Shown piece by piece: positions 16,966-25,679 of a stretch of 64,000 nt of DNA (position 1 is the stretch's first letter; every line of letters starts with the position of its first letter). The notes under the pieces are model-generated. The model did no database searches. It saw only the letters and a list, made by a program, of their open reading frames with translations, and was not told the origin of the DNA. This DNA is from Ruminococcus sp. GTDB taxonomy: Bacteria; Bacillota; Clostridia; Oscillospirales; Ruminococcaceae. A program made the translations under genes and the position numbers. The stretch is from NCBI GenBank assembly GCA_031262495.1, contig JAISHV010000095.1, forward strand, positions 1-64,000, read 5' to 3'.

Positions 16966-17565
16966 TCAGCTAATATCAAGGGGTTCATTCTCTGTACTCT
17001 GTACTCTGTATTCTGTATTCTGCGTAAGTTCTCCGATTTCCATCTGTTCCGCCTTCCCTGTAGGCACAGGCGGCAGGTCGGCGAGGGACGAGAGACCGAA
17101 TGTTCTTAGGAATACGGCTGTGGTTTTATATGCTATGGGACGACCGGGGACATCGAGCCGTCCTGATTCTTCAAGCAGACCTTTTGCCGTAAGTGTATTA
17201 ACAAGTGATGAACTGTCAACCCCGCGTATGCTTTCGATAAAACCCTTTGAGACAGGCTGATTATAGGCGGCGATTGTAAGCACCTCAAGCGCCGCTGCTG
17301 ACAGAGGCTGACTGCGTTTTGTATCAAAGGCTTTGTGAATGTATGGGTGATATTTTTGTCCGACTGCCAATTGATATTCTGAGCCGAGTTTTAAGACGGT
17401 GAGTGCTGAACCTGTGTCTTCGTAGCGGTCATTCAGTTCGCGTATGAGTTTTTCGGTTAAGTCTGTGTCAAACCCGCAGGCGGCGGCTATCTTTTCAGGC
17501 GAAACAGGGTCGCCCGAAGCAAAAAGCACAGCTTCTACAGCGGATGTTCCTTCGCTTAAATTCAT
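16966..17565 (-). CDS. scpB: Segregation and condensation protein B
   Basis: Winged-helix partner of ScpA and SMC in the bacterial condensin complex, acting in chromosome segregation. The 199-residue protein has tandem winged helices, with VEAVLFASGDPVSPEKIA at the start, the YQLAVGQKYHPYIH wing and LSAAALEVLTIAAYNQPV. The C-terminal 20 residues (TQNTEYRVQSTENEPLDIS) are encoded by a period-7 nucleotide repeat at 16989-17024 and are probably not ancestral. It starts 4 bases after the scpA stop, so the two are coupled. Confidence 0.94.
   Translation of the reverse strand: MNLSEGTSAVEAVLFASGDPVSPEKIAAACGFDTDLTEKLIRELNDRYEDTGSALTVLKLGSEYQLAVGQKYHPYIHKAFDTKRSQPLSAAALEVLTIAAYNQPVSKGFIESIRGVDSSSLVNTLTAKGLLEESGRLDVPGRPIAYKTTAVFLRTFGLSSLADLPPVPTGKAEQMEIGELTQNTEYRVQSTENEPLDIS
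16989..17024. repeat. Heptamer array inside the 3' end of scpB
   Basis: On the minus strand it reads ACAGAAT twice and ACAGAGT twice, plus a partial copy, with exact 7-base spacing. It belongs to the same heptamer family as the intergenic arrays and encodes the ScpB tail. Confidence 0.7.
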
Positions 17566-17568
17566 AGT

Positions 17569-18297
17569 TTATCTGTTAAATACAATAATAGTATTATCCT
17601 CATTCAAAAGAATTCTGCCGGAGCGTGTCAGTTCAAGAACCGCTAAAAATGCGGCAACGCGTTCCGATTTGTCGTGCATATCGGCGAAAAATTCCGCTAA
17701 GATGCATTTGCCTTTTTTGTAAAGTGTTTTTAAGATATCGACTATCTTTTTGCCGACAGGTACGAATTTCGCGTGAATCAGAGGGTCGAAAGGGTCTGAT
17801 GTATTTGAAATTTCAGAAGTTACGGCAATGATTTTTATGCCCTCAAACGCCTCTGTGAGCATTTTTTTATCGTGCTCTAAAGCGTAATCGTTATTTACCT
17901 CAATTTGAAGCGGTTTTCTCACGGTAATACGCCCGCCGAGATACAAAAGTTTGAGACGTTCTGCCGCCGATTTTATTAACGCAAGCTCAATGAGTTTGCC
18001 TGTGAGTTCGCGTTTTAGGCGTTCTGATTCCTCTTCGCGCGGGAGCAGGCTCATTGTTTTGATATAAAGGAGGCGCGCCGCCATCTCTAAAAATTCAGCG
18101 GCGATATCCATATTCATTGAAGCAATTGTATTGAGGTAAAGCAGATACTGCTCAAGCAGAACCGCAATCGGTATATCGTTTATATTTAGCTTGTGTTTTG
18201 TTATAAGGAACAAAAGCAAGTCAAGCGGACCTTCAAAGTTATCTAATTTAAACGTCAAATCGGTGTTTGTATATGTGTTTTCGGCTTCCAAAAGCAT
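17569..18297 (-). CDS. scpA: Segregation and condensation protein A
   Basis: Kleisin subunit that bridges SMC heads. The 242-residue protein shows the family start TFKLDNFEGPLDLLLFLITK with LNINDIPIAVLLEQYLLYL, the helical segment MDIAAEFLEMAARLLYIKTM, and a C-terminal winged helix (VAAFLAVLELTRSGRI). It overlaps nothing, ends 4 bases before scpB and starts about 10 bases after the M50 peptidase gene. Length is usual. Confidence 0.95.
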   Translation of the reverse strand: MLLEAENTYTNTDLTFKLDNFEGPLDLLLFLITKHKLNINDIPIAVLLEQYLLYLNTIASMNMDIAAEFLEMAARLLYIKTMSLLPREEESERLKRELTGKLIELALIKSAAERLKLLYLGGRITVRKPLQIEVNNDYALEHDKKMLTEAFEGIKIIAVTSEISNTSDPFDPLIHAKFVPVGKKIVDILKTLYKKGKCILAEFFADMHDKSERVAAFLAVLELTRSGRILLNEDNTIIVFNR

Positions 18298-18306
18298 CCT
18301 CTGATT

Positions 18307-18945
18307 TTAAAAATAAAGAAAATTAACCCAATCTGTCAGCCTAAGCATAATATTGTAGGTATGCTGCTGTAAAAATGCCAAAACTCCGTCAAAGAGCGGC
18401 GTTTGAAGCAGTATAAAAAACACAATGAAGATAACGCGTTCAAACTTCATCAGCTTAAAATACTGTTTTTCGGGCAAAACAAGCGAAAATATCCGCGACC
18501 CGTCAAGCGGCGGTATAGGCAGCAAATTAAACACCGCAAGCCCGATATTGAGCATTACGCCGTAATAAACAAACCATATCACTAAATCGGGCAGTGACTC
18601 GCTCGGTGCTGCAATCCGAAGCAATACCATGAATAAATACGCCAAAATGAGGTTGCTCACAGGTCCCGCGAGGGCTGAAACTGCAAACCCGGTTTTCCTG
18701 TTTCGGAAGTTATTCGGGTTTATCGGAACAGGCTTTGCCCAGCCGAAACCGACAAATATCATGAGCACTGACCCGAGAGGGTCAAGGTGGCGCAGCGGGT
18801 TAAGCGTGAGTCTGCCCTGATTTTTAGCGGTATCATCGCCGAGACGGAATGCCGCATACGCATGGGCGGCTTCGTGCACCGGCAGCGATATAAACATTAT
18901 CAGCGCGAAAATTATCACGCGTTCAAAGGTCGGTAAATATGACAT
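18307..18945 (-). CDS. Site-2 protease family (M50) membrane metallopeptidase
   Basis: A polytopic zinc protease of the YwhC/S2P-like group found next to scpAB in Firmicutes. The 212-residue protein has the zinc motif HEAAH in an early helix and the second metal motif region NLLPIPPLDGSRIF, with about five hydrophobic helices. I start it at the ATG at 18945. The ATG at 18960 overlaps the -10 box (TATAATG), and the ATG at 18945 lies exactly where transcription should begin, so the mRNA is probably leaderless. Substrate unknown. Confidence 0.88.
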   Translation of the reverse strand: MSYLPTFERVIIFALIMFISLPVHEAAHAYAAFRLGDDTAKNQGRLTLNPLRHLDPLGSVLMIFVGFGWAKPVPINPNNFRNRKTGFAVSALAGPVSNLILAYLFMVLLRIAAPSESLPDLVIWFVYYGVMLNIGLAVFNLLPIPPLDGSRIFSLVLPEKQYFKLMKFERVIFIVFFILLQTPLFDGVLAFLQQHTYNIMLRLTDWVNFLYF

Positions 18946-18951
18946 ACAACC

Positions 18952-18980
18952 ATTATACACTGAATTTCTTAAAATTGCAA
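18952..18980 (-). promoter_or_regulatory. Sigma-A promoter of the M50-scpA-scpB operon, likely leaderless
   Basis: TTGCAA and TATAAT with a 17-base spacer. Six bases separate the -10 box from the A of the ATG at 18945, the normal distance to +1, so the start codon should be the first codon of the mRNA. No ribosome-binding site is present. Confidence 0.75.
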
Positions 18981-19014
18981 GTATTTTTTGATAATTTAAC
19001 CTTGTTAATCAATA

Positions 19015-19878
19015 TTAAAAAATTTCTAAAGCATAACAAACAAAAATCCCCAGTGCAAACACACCGAATACTATAAGTTTAACAAAAAATGACACCTGTC
19101 TGCGGGAATAGCGTTTTGTTTTTTGCGGAATCAGATAATTAGGATTATTCTCGCGGATCTTGTTATGGGCGTGTATTATGAGCTTATTAAAGACACGCGT
19201 TTTGAATTTCGCCTTTTTTATGTCGAATAACAGATTACATTCGCGGATAATAAGGCGCATTAGGGTTTCACTGTAATCTTTATCCGTGATTTGACGTAGT
19301 TCCCAAATAAAAGCTATAATAATTTCAGCGTAAATTTGATTTAATGTGCCTTTATATACTTGCTGCCGCCCGTATTTGTCGTTACCTTTATATTGTATAA
19401 ATTTAAAGCGGCGAAGTTTATCCAGAATATCCGCAAACAGCGTTATAACCGCTTCGTCTTCGGGTGAACCGCTCCATAATTCGCTTATAGCATTGATTGA
19501 ATTCAAAAACACATTAACCGCCGAGTACCTTAAATCAAAGTCCATGCTGTTTTGCGTCAGCATCAGACGTGCAAAAGGCTCAAAAATCAAGACCTCAAGA
19601 CAATCGGGTTTAATATCCCGCACCGCAACACAATAATGCGTTACGCCGTTCCAGTCCTCATTTTTCAGGGCGCGGCGGGCGTTTTGAATGTGGGTATCAA
19701 ATTTATCTGTGTTGTCGATTCGGTGTTTATGTATTACATTGAGACTGCCGTCAATTACAAGTTTTTTGTATTGCTCATCAGTATACTTTGCTCTGCAATG
19801 CCCGCAAATCAGAAATCCGTCTGTGCGAGTCATTTCCGTACTGCCGCAGTTTTGACAAATAAGTGCTTCTTTTACCAT
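19015..19878 (-). CDS. Zinc-ribbon protein with a C-terminal membrane helix
   Basis: A 287-residue protein of unknown function. Two CxxC pairs (CQNCGSTEM and CGHCRAKY) near residues 9-30 form a TFIIB-type zinc ribbon. A long helical middle follows, then a basic stretch (QKTKRYSRRQ) and a C-terminal transmembrane helix (FFVKLIVFGVFALGIFVCY). It may be a cytoplasmic sensor or scaffold tethered to the membrane. It is transcribed divergently from the natA-like gene from its own strong promoter. Single-gene unit. Confidence 0.75.
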   Translation of the reverse strand: MVKEALICQNCGSTEMTRTDGFLICGHCRAKYTDEQYKKLVIDGSLNVIHKHRIDNTDKFDTHIQNARRALKNEDWNGVTHYCVAVRDIKPDCLEVLIFEPFARLMLTQNSMDFDLRYSAVNVFLNSINAISELWSGSPEDEAVITLFADILDKLRRFKFIQYKGNDKYGRQQVYKGTLNQIYAEIIIAFIWELRQITDKDYSETLMRLIIRECNLLFDIKKAKFKTRVFNKLIIHAHNKIRENNPNYLIPQKTKRYSRRQVSFFVKLIVFGVFALGIFVCYALEIF

Positions 19879-19910
19879 AGTTTTACGACCATTAAAAAAA
19901 TATATATTTA

Positions 19911-19939
19911 ATTATAACTTATTTTTTGGTTCATGTCAA
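19911..19939 (-). promoter_or_regulatory. Sigma-A promoter of the zinc-ribbon gene
   Basis: Consensus TTGACA and TATAAT on the minus strand, 17-base spacer, about 35 bases upstream of the ATG. Confidence 0.85.
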
Positions 19940-19989
19940 GAAGTCATTTTTTATAAATATTAATAAACTGTTAAACTTGAAAATATTAT

Positions 19990-20019
19990 TGACTTTTGAT
20001 TCTATTTTATGTTAATATA
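19990..20019 (+). promoter_or_regulatory. Sigma-A-type promoter of the ABC exporter operon
   Basis: TTGACT and TAATAT with an 18-base spacer, upstream of natA; divergent from the promoter at 19911-19939. Confidence 0.55.
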
Positions 20020-20050
20020 ATATTAGTAAAAAAATATGTACGGAGGTTTT

Positions 20051-20797
20051 ATGTCACACATTCTTGAATGTACGGGACTGACAAAACGCTACCCTAAACG
20101 TGATGTTAATGCGGCAGAAGATATTACGTTCAGCGTCAATGAGGGCGAAATTTTCGCTATAATAGGTCCGAACGGCGCGGGAAAGACCACTACCATACGC
20201 ATGATAGCTACCCTTTTACAGCCCACATCAGGTGAAGCGCAAATCGGCGGATTTTCGCTTGTGAAAGAGCCGGAAAAGATTCGTAAGATTATTACATATC
20301 TGCCTGATGAAGCGGGAGCTTATAAAGGTATGACGGGTATACACTACCTTGAGTTTATGGCATCGCTTTTTGCCGAAAACCCGAAACAGCTTGAGGGTTT
20401 TGTTCAGCGCGGCGAGGAAATATGCAAATTAGGGGACAAGCTGCGCGACAAAATCGGTTCATATTCACGCGGTATGATTCGCAAACTCTTACTTGCGAGA
20501 GCGGTTATGACATCACCTAAACTGGCGATTATGGATGAAGCTACAAGCGGACTGGACGTTATAAACGCCCTTGAAATCAGACGTATGATAAAAGAACTTG
20601 CTGTTTCCGAAAACATGGCTTTTCTGCTTTCGTCGCACAATATGCTCGAGATTGAGTATTTAGCCGACCGCGTAGCGCTCATCACAGACGGAAAAATCAG
20701 CAGAGTCGGCACTGTAACAGAACTCAAAGCTGAATATAATGCGCGTAATTTAGAGGAAGTATTTGAAAAGGCGGTTTCAAACAATGCAATTTCTTAA
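20051..20797 (+). CDS. natA: ABC transporter ATP-binding protein, NatA type
   Basis: ATPase of an ABC-2 exporter resembling the Na+-extruding NatAB. The 248-residue protein has Walker A GPNGAGKTTT, a degenerate signature (SYSRGMIRKL in place of LSGGQ), Walker B LAIMDEATSGLD and the switch histidine in LLSSHNM. I start it at the ATG at 20051, which has GGAGG five bases upstream; the frame opens 15 bases earlier. The permease gene follows. The real substrate (sodium, peptide or drug) cannot be told from sequence. Confidence 0.88.
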   Translation: MSHILECTGLTKRYPKRDVNAAEDITFSVNEGEIFAIIGPNGAGKTTTIRMIATLLQPTSGEAQIGGFSLVKEPEKIRKIITYLPDEAGAYKGMTGIHYLEFMASLFAENPKQLEGFVQRGEEICKLGDKLRDKIGSYSRGMIRKLLLARAVMTSPKLAIMDEATSGLDVINALEIRRMIKELAVSENMAFLLSSHNMLEIEYLADRVALITDGKISRVGTVTELKAEYNARNLEEVFEKAVSNNAIS

Positions 20798-20853
20798 ATT
20801 TTCCTTAGATGAACATTGTTTTGAAAAATCAGTCAAAAAGGTGGTATATCAAG

Positions 20854-22173
20854 ATGCAATTTCGTAATTTACTTAAGAAAGAACTCCGTGAACTCTTCAC
20901 GCTTCAAGTTATAATGTCGATGCTCACAAGTGTCGTACTGCTCGTCCTTATGGGACAAATGTTCGGCGGCGCGGTGGATTCTGCCGAGGAACAGTCGGGA
21001 GCGGCGAATATCGCCGTTGTTGATACATCAAACCCCGAATTTATGAATCAGGTAATGTCTGTTGTTGAGCAAAACCTCAAAGTTTCAAAATATAACGTAA
21101 CTTCCGACGATTATGCCTCCGAACTTAAACGTTTGGAGATTGATAATCTTGTAGTAATCCCCGAGGGGTTTGCGGAGAGTATCTTAAACGGCGAACCGGG
21201 CAAAATTGACTTTATTTCAACTGTAAAAGTCGGCGGATTAACATCGTCACTGTCAACAATCACGTCTTCTGCTTCAATCAGTGTAATTTCTCACGTTATA
21301 CAGACTATGGTACTTTCAGGAAATTACGGTTTGACGGAAACTCAGATAAACACGCTGTGGAATAACGTAGTTGCAGTTGAGTACGCCACATTCGACGGAA
21401 AGATTGTCAACGCCTCCGCAGAGGAAATAACCGGCAATGTCATGATGCAAATGCTTATTGCACCTTTGGTAATATTCTTCCTTCTGTTTATGGCGTCGCA
21501 GATGATTATGACGGCTATTTCGACTGAAAAAATTGACAAAACACTTGAGACACTGCTTTCTGCACCTGTTTCACGGCTCACATTGCTGTTTGCAAAACTC
21601 TTGGCGGCGATTATAGCTGCCCTCGCCAATGCGGCGGCAATGACAGTCGGTATGTTTTTTTACATGGACGGTTTATCCGGCGGAATTATGGGCGAACTCA
21701 CGGGGACAGCCGGAGATGCCATGAGTCAGTTAGGCTTGAGCCTCGGCGTTATGGACTACATATTATTCGGGGTTCAGCTGTTCTTTACTATAGCAATCGG
21801 ACTGGGTATTTCTCTGATTTTAGGTGCGCTTGCGACCGACATAAAATCGGTTCAAAGTCTTCTTATGACAATGATGATGGTGATTTTGGTTCCTTTCGCG
21901 GCTTGCCTTATCGCAGACGTTAACGCTATGTCGCCGCTTTTTAAAACAATTATGTATCTGATTCCGTTCACACACTCATATATGGCGATTCCGAATTTAA
22001 TGACCGGGCAAATGGCGTTATTCTGGTTTGGGCTTATCTATCAGATAATCTTCTTCGCAGTGGTTATGTATTTCGCCGTGAAAATGTTCACGTCGGATAA
22101 ACTCTTTACTATGTCGTTTGATTTTTCTAACAGAAGACAGAGGTCAGACGTCAGAAGACAGAGCGGCAAATAG
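20854..22173 (+). CDS. natB: ABC-2 type permease, NatB type
   Basis: Membrane partner of the upstream ATPase. The protein of 439 residues has an N-terminal helix (LQVIMSMLTSVVLLVLMGQM), a long extracytoplasmic region (about 45-205), then five helices at the C-terminal half with the CPBP/ABC-2 pattern. The ATG at 20854 follows AGGTGG; the frame opens 45 bases earlier. The last 14 residues (NRRQRSDVRRQSGK) are encoded by a heptamer array, so the original protein probably ended near MSFDFS. Confidence 0.87.
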   Translation: MQFRNLLKKELRELFTLQVIMSMLTSVVLLVLMGQMFGGAVDSAEEQSGAANIAVVDTSNPEFMNQVMSVVEQNLKVSKYNVTSDDYASELKRLEIDNLVVIPEGFAESILNGEPGKIDFISTVKVGGLTSSLSTITSSASISVISHVIQTMVLSGNYGLTETQINTLWNNVVAVEYATFDGKIVNASAEEITGNVMMQMLIAPLVIFFLLFMASQMIMTAISTEKIDKTLETLLSAPVSRLTLLFAKLLAAIIAALANAAAMTVGMFFYMDGLSGGIMGELTGTAGDAMSQLGLSLGVMDYILFGVQLFFTIAIGLGISLILGALATDIKSVQSLLMTMMMVILVPFAACLIADVNAMSPLFKTIMYLIPFTHSYMAIPNLMTGQMALFWFGLIYQIIFFAVVMYFAVKMFTSDKLFTMSFDFSNRRQRSDVRRQSGK

Positions 22174-22298
22174 CCTTTTATGAGTTACATACAAAAATCT
22201 CATTATCGACTTTAAGCCGGTAATGAGATTTTCGTTTATAGCCTATTTGTGGTTATTAGCCGCTCTGACTTCTGTCATCTGACATCTGACATCTGTGT
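22131..22298. repeat. Paired heptamer arrays flanking a terminator (convergent natB / amidase ends)
   Basis: The left array (22131-22174) reads CAGAAGACAGAGGTCAGACG... with 7-base period; the right array (22258-22298) is its inverted counterpart (GCTCTGACTTCTGTCATCTG...). Each begins inside the 3' end of the adjacent gene. Between them lies a terminator whose stem AAAATCTCATTA recurs in the element at 48.6 kb. Confidence 0.8.
22194..22235. terminator. Bidirectional terminator between natB and the amidase gene
   Basis: AAAATCTCATTA and TAATGAGATTTT form a 12-bp perfect stem with A runs on one side and T runs on the other, suited to ending transcription from both sides. Confidence 0.8.
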
Positions 22299-23027
22299 TA
22301 CATAGTCCGCCGAAACATACCCTGTTTTGTCGCCTGTTTTCACGATATACCAGTTGCCTGATTTACCGAGGATTATGAGTGAAGTCCCGTTCGGGAGTGC
22401 TCCGATTATTTCGGCATCTGTACCCGGGTAGCGGCGCAGATTGAGATTACTGCCGTCTGTTGAGACTACGCCGTTTTGTGTACTTCCGCCGTCGGCGTAC
22501 GGTATACCGAAATAGACTGTCAATGCTTTAGTCATAGCCTCCGCCATTTCGGGGAGATGGGTTTTTATCCATTCGGCATCTTCGGGGTTGTCGTGGTAAC
22601 CTAATTCCCCTAAGATACTAACGGCGTTAGTGCGCGTAACTTCACCGAGTGATGTTGTGGGGACAGGACGTACCTTTGACGGGTCGGGATAGATTTTTTT
22701 GAATTCCTCGACGACAATGTCCGCAAGTTTGCGGCTATATGACGACCCCGGCGCGTAATATATATCCACGCCCTGAATCTTCCCGGCGTAATCCCCGCCC
22801 GCCGCATTTGTATGCAGAGCCAAATGGACATCGTAATTCCCCGCATTCGAGTCGGCAATAGCCCCCGTAACATTGCGCGACGGGTCATTTCGCGTAAAAT
22901 CAATCCCCGAGGCGCGCAGGAGTGGCTCCATCTCATCTGCAAGCAGATTCATATACTGTTCTTCTGTGCCGCCGGTTATGTATTGGTTCCATTCTTGAGT
23001 TGACGGACTTAAAAATATTTTAGGCAT
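22275..23027 (-). CDS. N-acetylmuramoyl-L-alanine amidase with C-terminal SH3 domain
   Basis: The 250-residue protein has an N-terminal Amidase_3-like domain (KIFLSPSTQEWNQY, HLALHTNAAGGDYAG, SILGELGYHDNPEDAEWIK) that would cleave the bond between MurNAc and L-Ala. It is followed by a bacterial SH3 domain (about 190-245: LNLRRYPGTDAEIIGALPNG, WYIVKTGDKTGYVSADYV). No signal peptide is visible, as in some clostridial and phage-derived amidases. The last residues (QMSDVR) come from a heptamer array. Isolated gene facing natB. Confidence 0.85.
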   Translation of the reverse strand: MPKIFLSPSTQEWNQYITGGTEEQYMNLLADEMEPLLRASGIDFTRNDPSRNVTGAIADSNAGNYDVHLALHTNAAGGDYAGKIQGVDIYYAPGSSYSRKLADIVVEEFKKIYPDPSKVRPVPTTSLGEVTRTNAVSILGELGYHDNPEDAEWIKTHLPEMAEAMTKALTVYFGIPYADGGSTQNGVVSTDGSNLNLRRYPGTDAEIIGALPNGTSLIILGKSGNWYIVKTGDKTGYVSADYVTQMSDVR

Positions 23028-23090
23028 AAAAGCACCCTTTCCATAGTAGTTTACTAAATACTATGAATAGGGTACTGTTTTTGTTAATGA

Positions 23091-23582
23091 TTATTTGTGT
23101 AAAACGTCACTGCCTTTTTGCATTGCCGTGATACCTGTGCGCACAATCTCTTTTATACCGTATTTTACGCATAAAAGCCGTAAATTCTCCGTCTTTTCGG
23201 GTGTTGAACATAGCTGTAATGTTAAAGTCTGGGGCGAAACATCCACAACCACCGCACCGGCAGTCGCCGCTAAATCCATTATTACACCGCGGTTTGAGTC
23301 GTCCGCCGAAACCTTTATCAAAAGCAGTTCTCTGATTGTAGCCGGTTCATTCGTAAGTGAGCGGACTTTTATCGTATCAATCATTTTATTGAGCTGTTTT
23401 AAGATTTGTTCGAGCATCTCCTCGTCGGCATCTGTCACTATAGTAAAGCGCGAAATACTGCTGTCTTCGGTTTCGCCCACAGCTAAACTGTCTATATTAT
23501 AGCCGCGCCGCGAGAACATTCCGGCTATGCGCGACAAAACGCCGGCGCGGTTTTCGGTTAAAACGGAGATAATCTGTTTCAC
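23091..23582 (-). CDS. ilvN: Acetolactate synthase small (regulatory) subunit
   Basis: Regulatory subunit that binds branched-chain amino acids and stabilises IlvB. The protein of 163 residues has an N-terminal ACT domain (ISVLTENRAGVLSRIAGMFS, RRGYNIDSLAVGETED) and the C-terminal ALS_ss domain (LLLIKVSADDSNRGVIMDLA). I chose the GTG at 23582, which overlaps the ilvB stop as GTGA and follows GGAGGAGG; the frame extends to 23612 inside ilvB. Translation is probably coupled to ilvB. Confidence 0.93.
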   Translation of the reverse strand: MKQIISVLTENRAGVLSRIAGMFSRRGYNIDSLAVGETEDSSISRFTIVTDADEEMLEQILKQLNKMIDTIKVRSLTNEPATIRELLLIKVSADDSNRGVIMDLAATAGAVVVDVSPQTLTLQLCSTPEKTENLRLLCVKYGIKEIVRTGITAMQKGSDVLHK

Positions 23583-25174
23583 TTTGTCGTTTCCTCCTCC
23601 GAAATGATACATTCGAGCAGTTTCGCACCGCCGCTGCTTAGAAATTCTACCGCCCTTTTGATGTCGTCATTATCCGAAATTCTCATTGAGTCAATGCCGT
23701 AAGCTTCTGCGATTTTTATGAAATCAGGATTCCCGCCGCTTAAATCGGTGAAACTGCCGTTTATTTCTTTTTGTGCCTCATAAACCATGCCGAGGCGGCT
23801 GTTATTCATCAGAATGATTTTCAGCGGCAATTTTTCGTTTCTTATTACCGCAAGTTCACCCATCATCATCTGAAATGACCCGTCGCCGCAGAAAACAAAA
23901 ATTTCCCTTAGAGGTTCGGCTATGGACACTCCGATTGCGGCGGGGATTGAATATCCCATAGTGCCCATACCGCCGCTGACGATAAATCTGCCGTTTTTTA
24001 CTGTGAAATTCCGTGCTGCCCAGATTTGATTCTGCCCTGCATCGGCGGCAACAACAGTGTTTTCGCCGCAAACTTCTGAAATGGCATTAATTAAGCGTTT
24101 GGGGTTTAAAAAAACTGCAAAATCTGTGAAATCTTCTTTCGGTTGGGGTAAGGTTTTCGGCGGTATGAAATCACATTTCTTTGTGATAATTTCAGTTAAT
24201 TCATTTAAAATATATTTACATTCGCCCACAAGCGGGATATCTGTTTTGATATTCTTGCCGATTTCGGCAGGGTCAACATCAATATGAATTATCGTTTTAT
24301 CATGGCTCTGAAAATCCTCTGCCCGAACCGCTCTGTCGCCCACTCTTGCGCCGATAAGACAGAGTAAATCCGCATTTTTCACGGCAAGATTAGCTGACTT
24401 TTTCCCGTAAAGCCCTATCATGCCGAGGGATTTCGGGTCGTGTTCGGGGAGCAGACCGAGCCCCATCATTGTTGTAACGACAGGGAATCCCGCTTTTTTG
24501 ATAAACTGACGGAATTCATTTACCGCACCGCCGCCGAAAATACCGCCGCCTGCTATAATAAGCGGTTTTTGCGCCGCCTCAAGGGCTGCCGCTATACGCT
24601 TAATCTGCATCATATTGGCTTTGACAGTCGGTTTATAAGTGCGGACGGCGATACTCTCGGGGTAATTGAATTCAATCAATTCCCGCTGAACATCCACCGG
24701 CAAATCAATCAAAACAGGACCGTTGCGCCCCGATTTCGCAATATAAAACGCCTCTTTTATTATATGAGGCAAATCTTTAGCATCTTTTACTAAATATGAG
24801 TATTTTACAAACGGCTCTGCCGCCCCCGTAATATCAGCTTCCTGAAATGCATCCGTTCCGATATCGCGCACGGCGACTTGCCCTGTGAATGCTATTATGG
24901 GTATGCTGTCGGCATACGCCGTAGCAAGCGGCTGAATAAGGTTTACAGCCCCCGGTCCGCTTGTGGCAAAACATACACCCGCTGTGCCCTTCATGCGCGC
25001 ATAACCGCTTGCCGCATGACCGGCGGCGGTTTCGCTCCGCATAAGCACATGGCGGATTTTTGATTCACAAAGCTTTTCATAAAGGGGCATTATCATTGCC
25101 CCGGGATACCCGAAAACAACGTCAACGCCCTCAATTTCAAGGCTTTTTATTATACTTTCAGCGGCTTCAATCAT
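23579..25174 (-). CDS. ilvB: Acetolactate synthase large subunit
   Basis: TPP- and FAD-dependent enzyme that makes acetolactate or acetohydroxybutyrate for valine, leucine and isoleucine. The 531-residue protein has the N-terminal TPP pyrimidine domain with the catalytic Glu in MRSETAAGHAASGYAR, the central FAD-type domain, and the C-terminal TPP motif GDGSFQMMMGELAVIRNEKL...NNSRLGMVY. It is slightly shorter than usual (about 550-570). It forms a cluster with leuA, rimI and ilvN. No T-box or leucine leader peptide was recognised upstream. Confidence 0.94.
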   Translation of the reverse strand: MIEAAESIIKSLEIEGVDVVFGYPGAMIMPLYEKLCESKIRHVLMRSETAAGHAASGYARMKGTAGVCFATSGPGAVNLIQPLATAYADSIPIIAFTGQVAVRDIGTDAFQEADITGAAEPFVKYSYLVKDAKDLPHIIKEAFYIAKSGRNGPVLIDLPVDVQRELIEFNYPESIAVRTYKPTVKANMMQIKRIAAALEAAQKPLIIAGGGIFGGGAVNEFRQFIKKAGFPVVTTMMGLGLLPEHDPKSLGMIGLYGKKSANLAVKNADLLCLIGARVGDRAVRAEDFQSHDKTIIHIDVDPAEIGKNIKTDIPLVGECKYILNELTEIITKKCDFIPPKTLPQPKEDFTDFAVFLNPKRLINAISEVCGENTVVAADAGQNQIWAARNFTVKNGRFIVSGGMGTMGYSIPAAIGVSIAEPLREIFVFCGDGSFQMMMGELAVIRNEKLPLKIILMNNSRLGMVYEAQKEINGSFTDLSGGNPDFIKIAEAYGIDSMRISDNDDIKRAVEFLSSGGAKLLECIISEEETTK

Positions 25175-25238
25175 TGTTAATCACTTTTTTTAAAATTCAT
25201 TATTTTTCATATGACTAAGACGTCAGCAGTTGAAGTCT

Positions 25239-25679
25239 TTAAGACAAGTCTCTGTTTGATGACTTAATCATTATTACTGCATCGTCTGCCGGCTCTTTAT
25301 AATAATTCTTCCGCTCGCCGATACTTTTAAAACCGACTTTTTCGTAGAGTTTTCGTGCGGCGGTATTTTTTTTTCTTACTTCAAGGAAACAAACAGCGAT
25401 ATCGCTTTTTTCTGTAATAAACCGCAGTAATTTTTCGGCATACCCGGAGCGGCGAAATTCGGGCAAAACCCCGATTCGCAATACCGTCATTTCATCAAGA
25501 ACCGATTGGCAAATGATATATCCCAAAGGTTTTTCATCAGCTTTCAGAATAAAAACAATGTCATTGTCAATTGAGTATATCAATGTATCTCTGTTCCAAG
25601 GGTCACTAAAACAGTGCTTTTCGATTTCGGTTAAGAAATCTATGTCTGTCTGCTTTGCTTTTATAATTTCGATATTCAT
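25239..25679 (-). CDS. rimI: Ribosomal protein bS18 alanine N-acetyltransferase (GNAT)
   Basis: A GNAT of 146 residues that would acetylate the N-terminus of ribosomal protein S18. It shows the family features: FLTEIEKHCFSDPW near the N-terminus, the acetyl-CoA loop VLPEFRRSGYAEKLL, and LEVRKKNTAARKLYEKVGF. RimI genes usually sit beside tsaB/tsaD; here it starts inside the leuA stop codon (ATGA overlap) and precedes ilvB, an unusual place. Another small-molecule acetyltransferase role is possible but less likely. Confidence 0.88.
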   Translation of the reverse strand: MNIEIIKAKQTDIDFLTEIEKHCFSDPWNRDTLIYSIDNDIVFILKADEKPLGYIICQSVLDEMTVLRIGVLPEFRRSGYAEKLLRFITEKSDIAVCFLEVRKKNTAARKLYEKVGFKSIGERKNYYKEPADDAVIMIKSSNRDLS

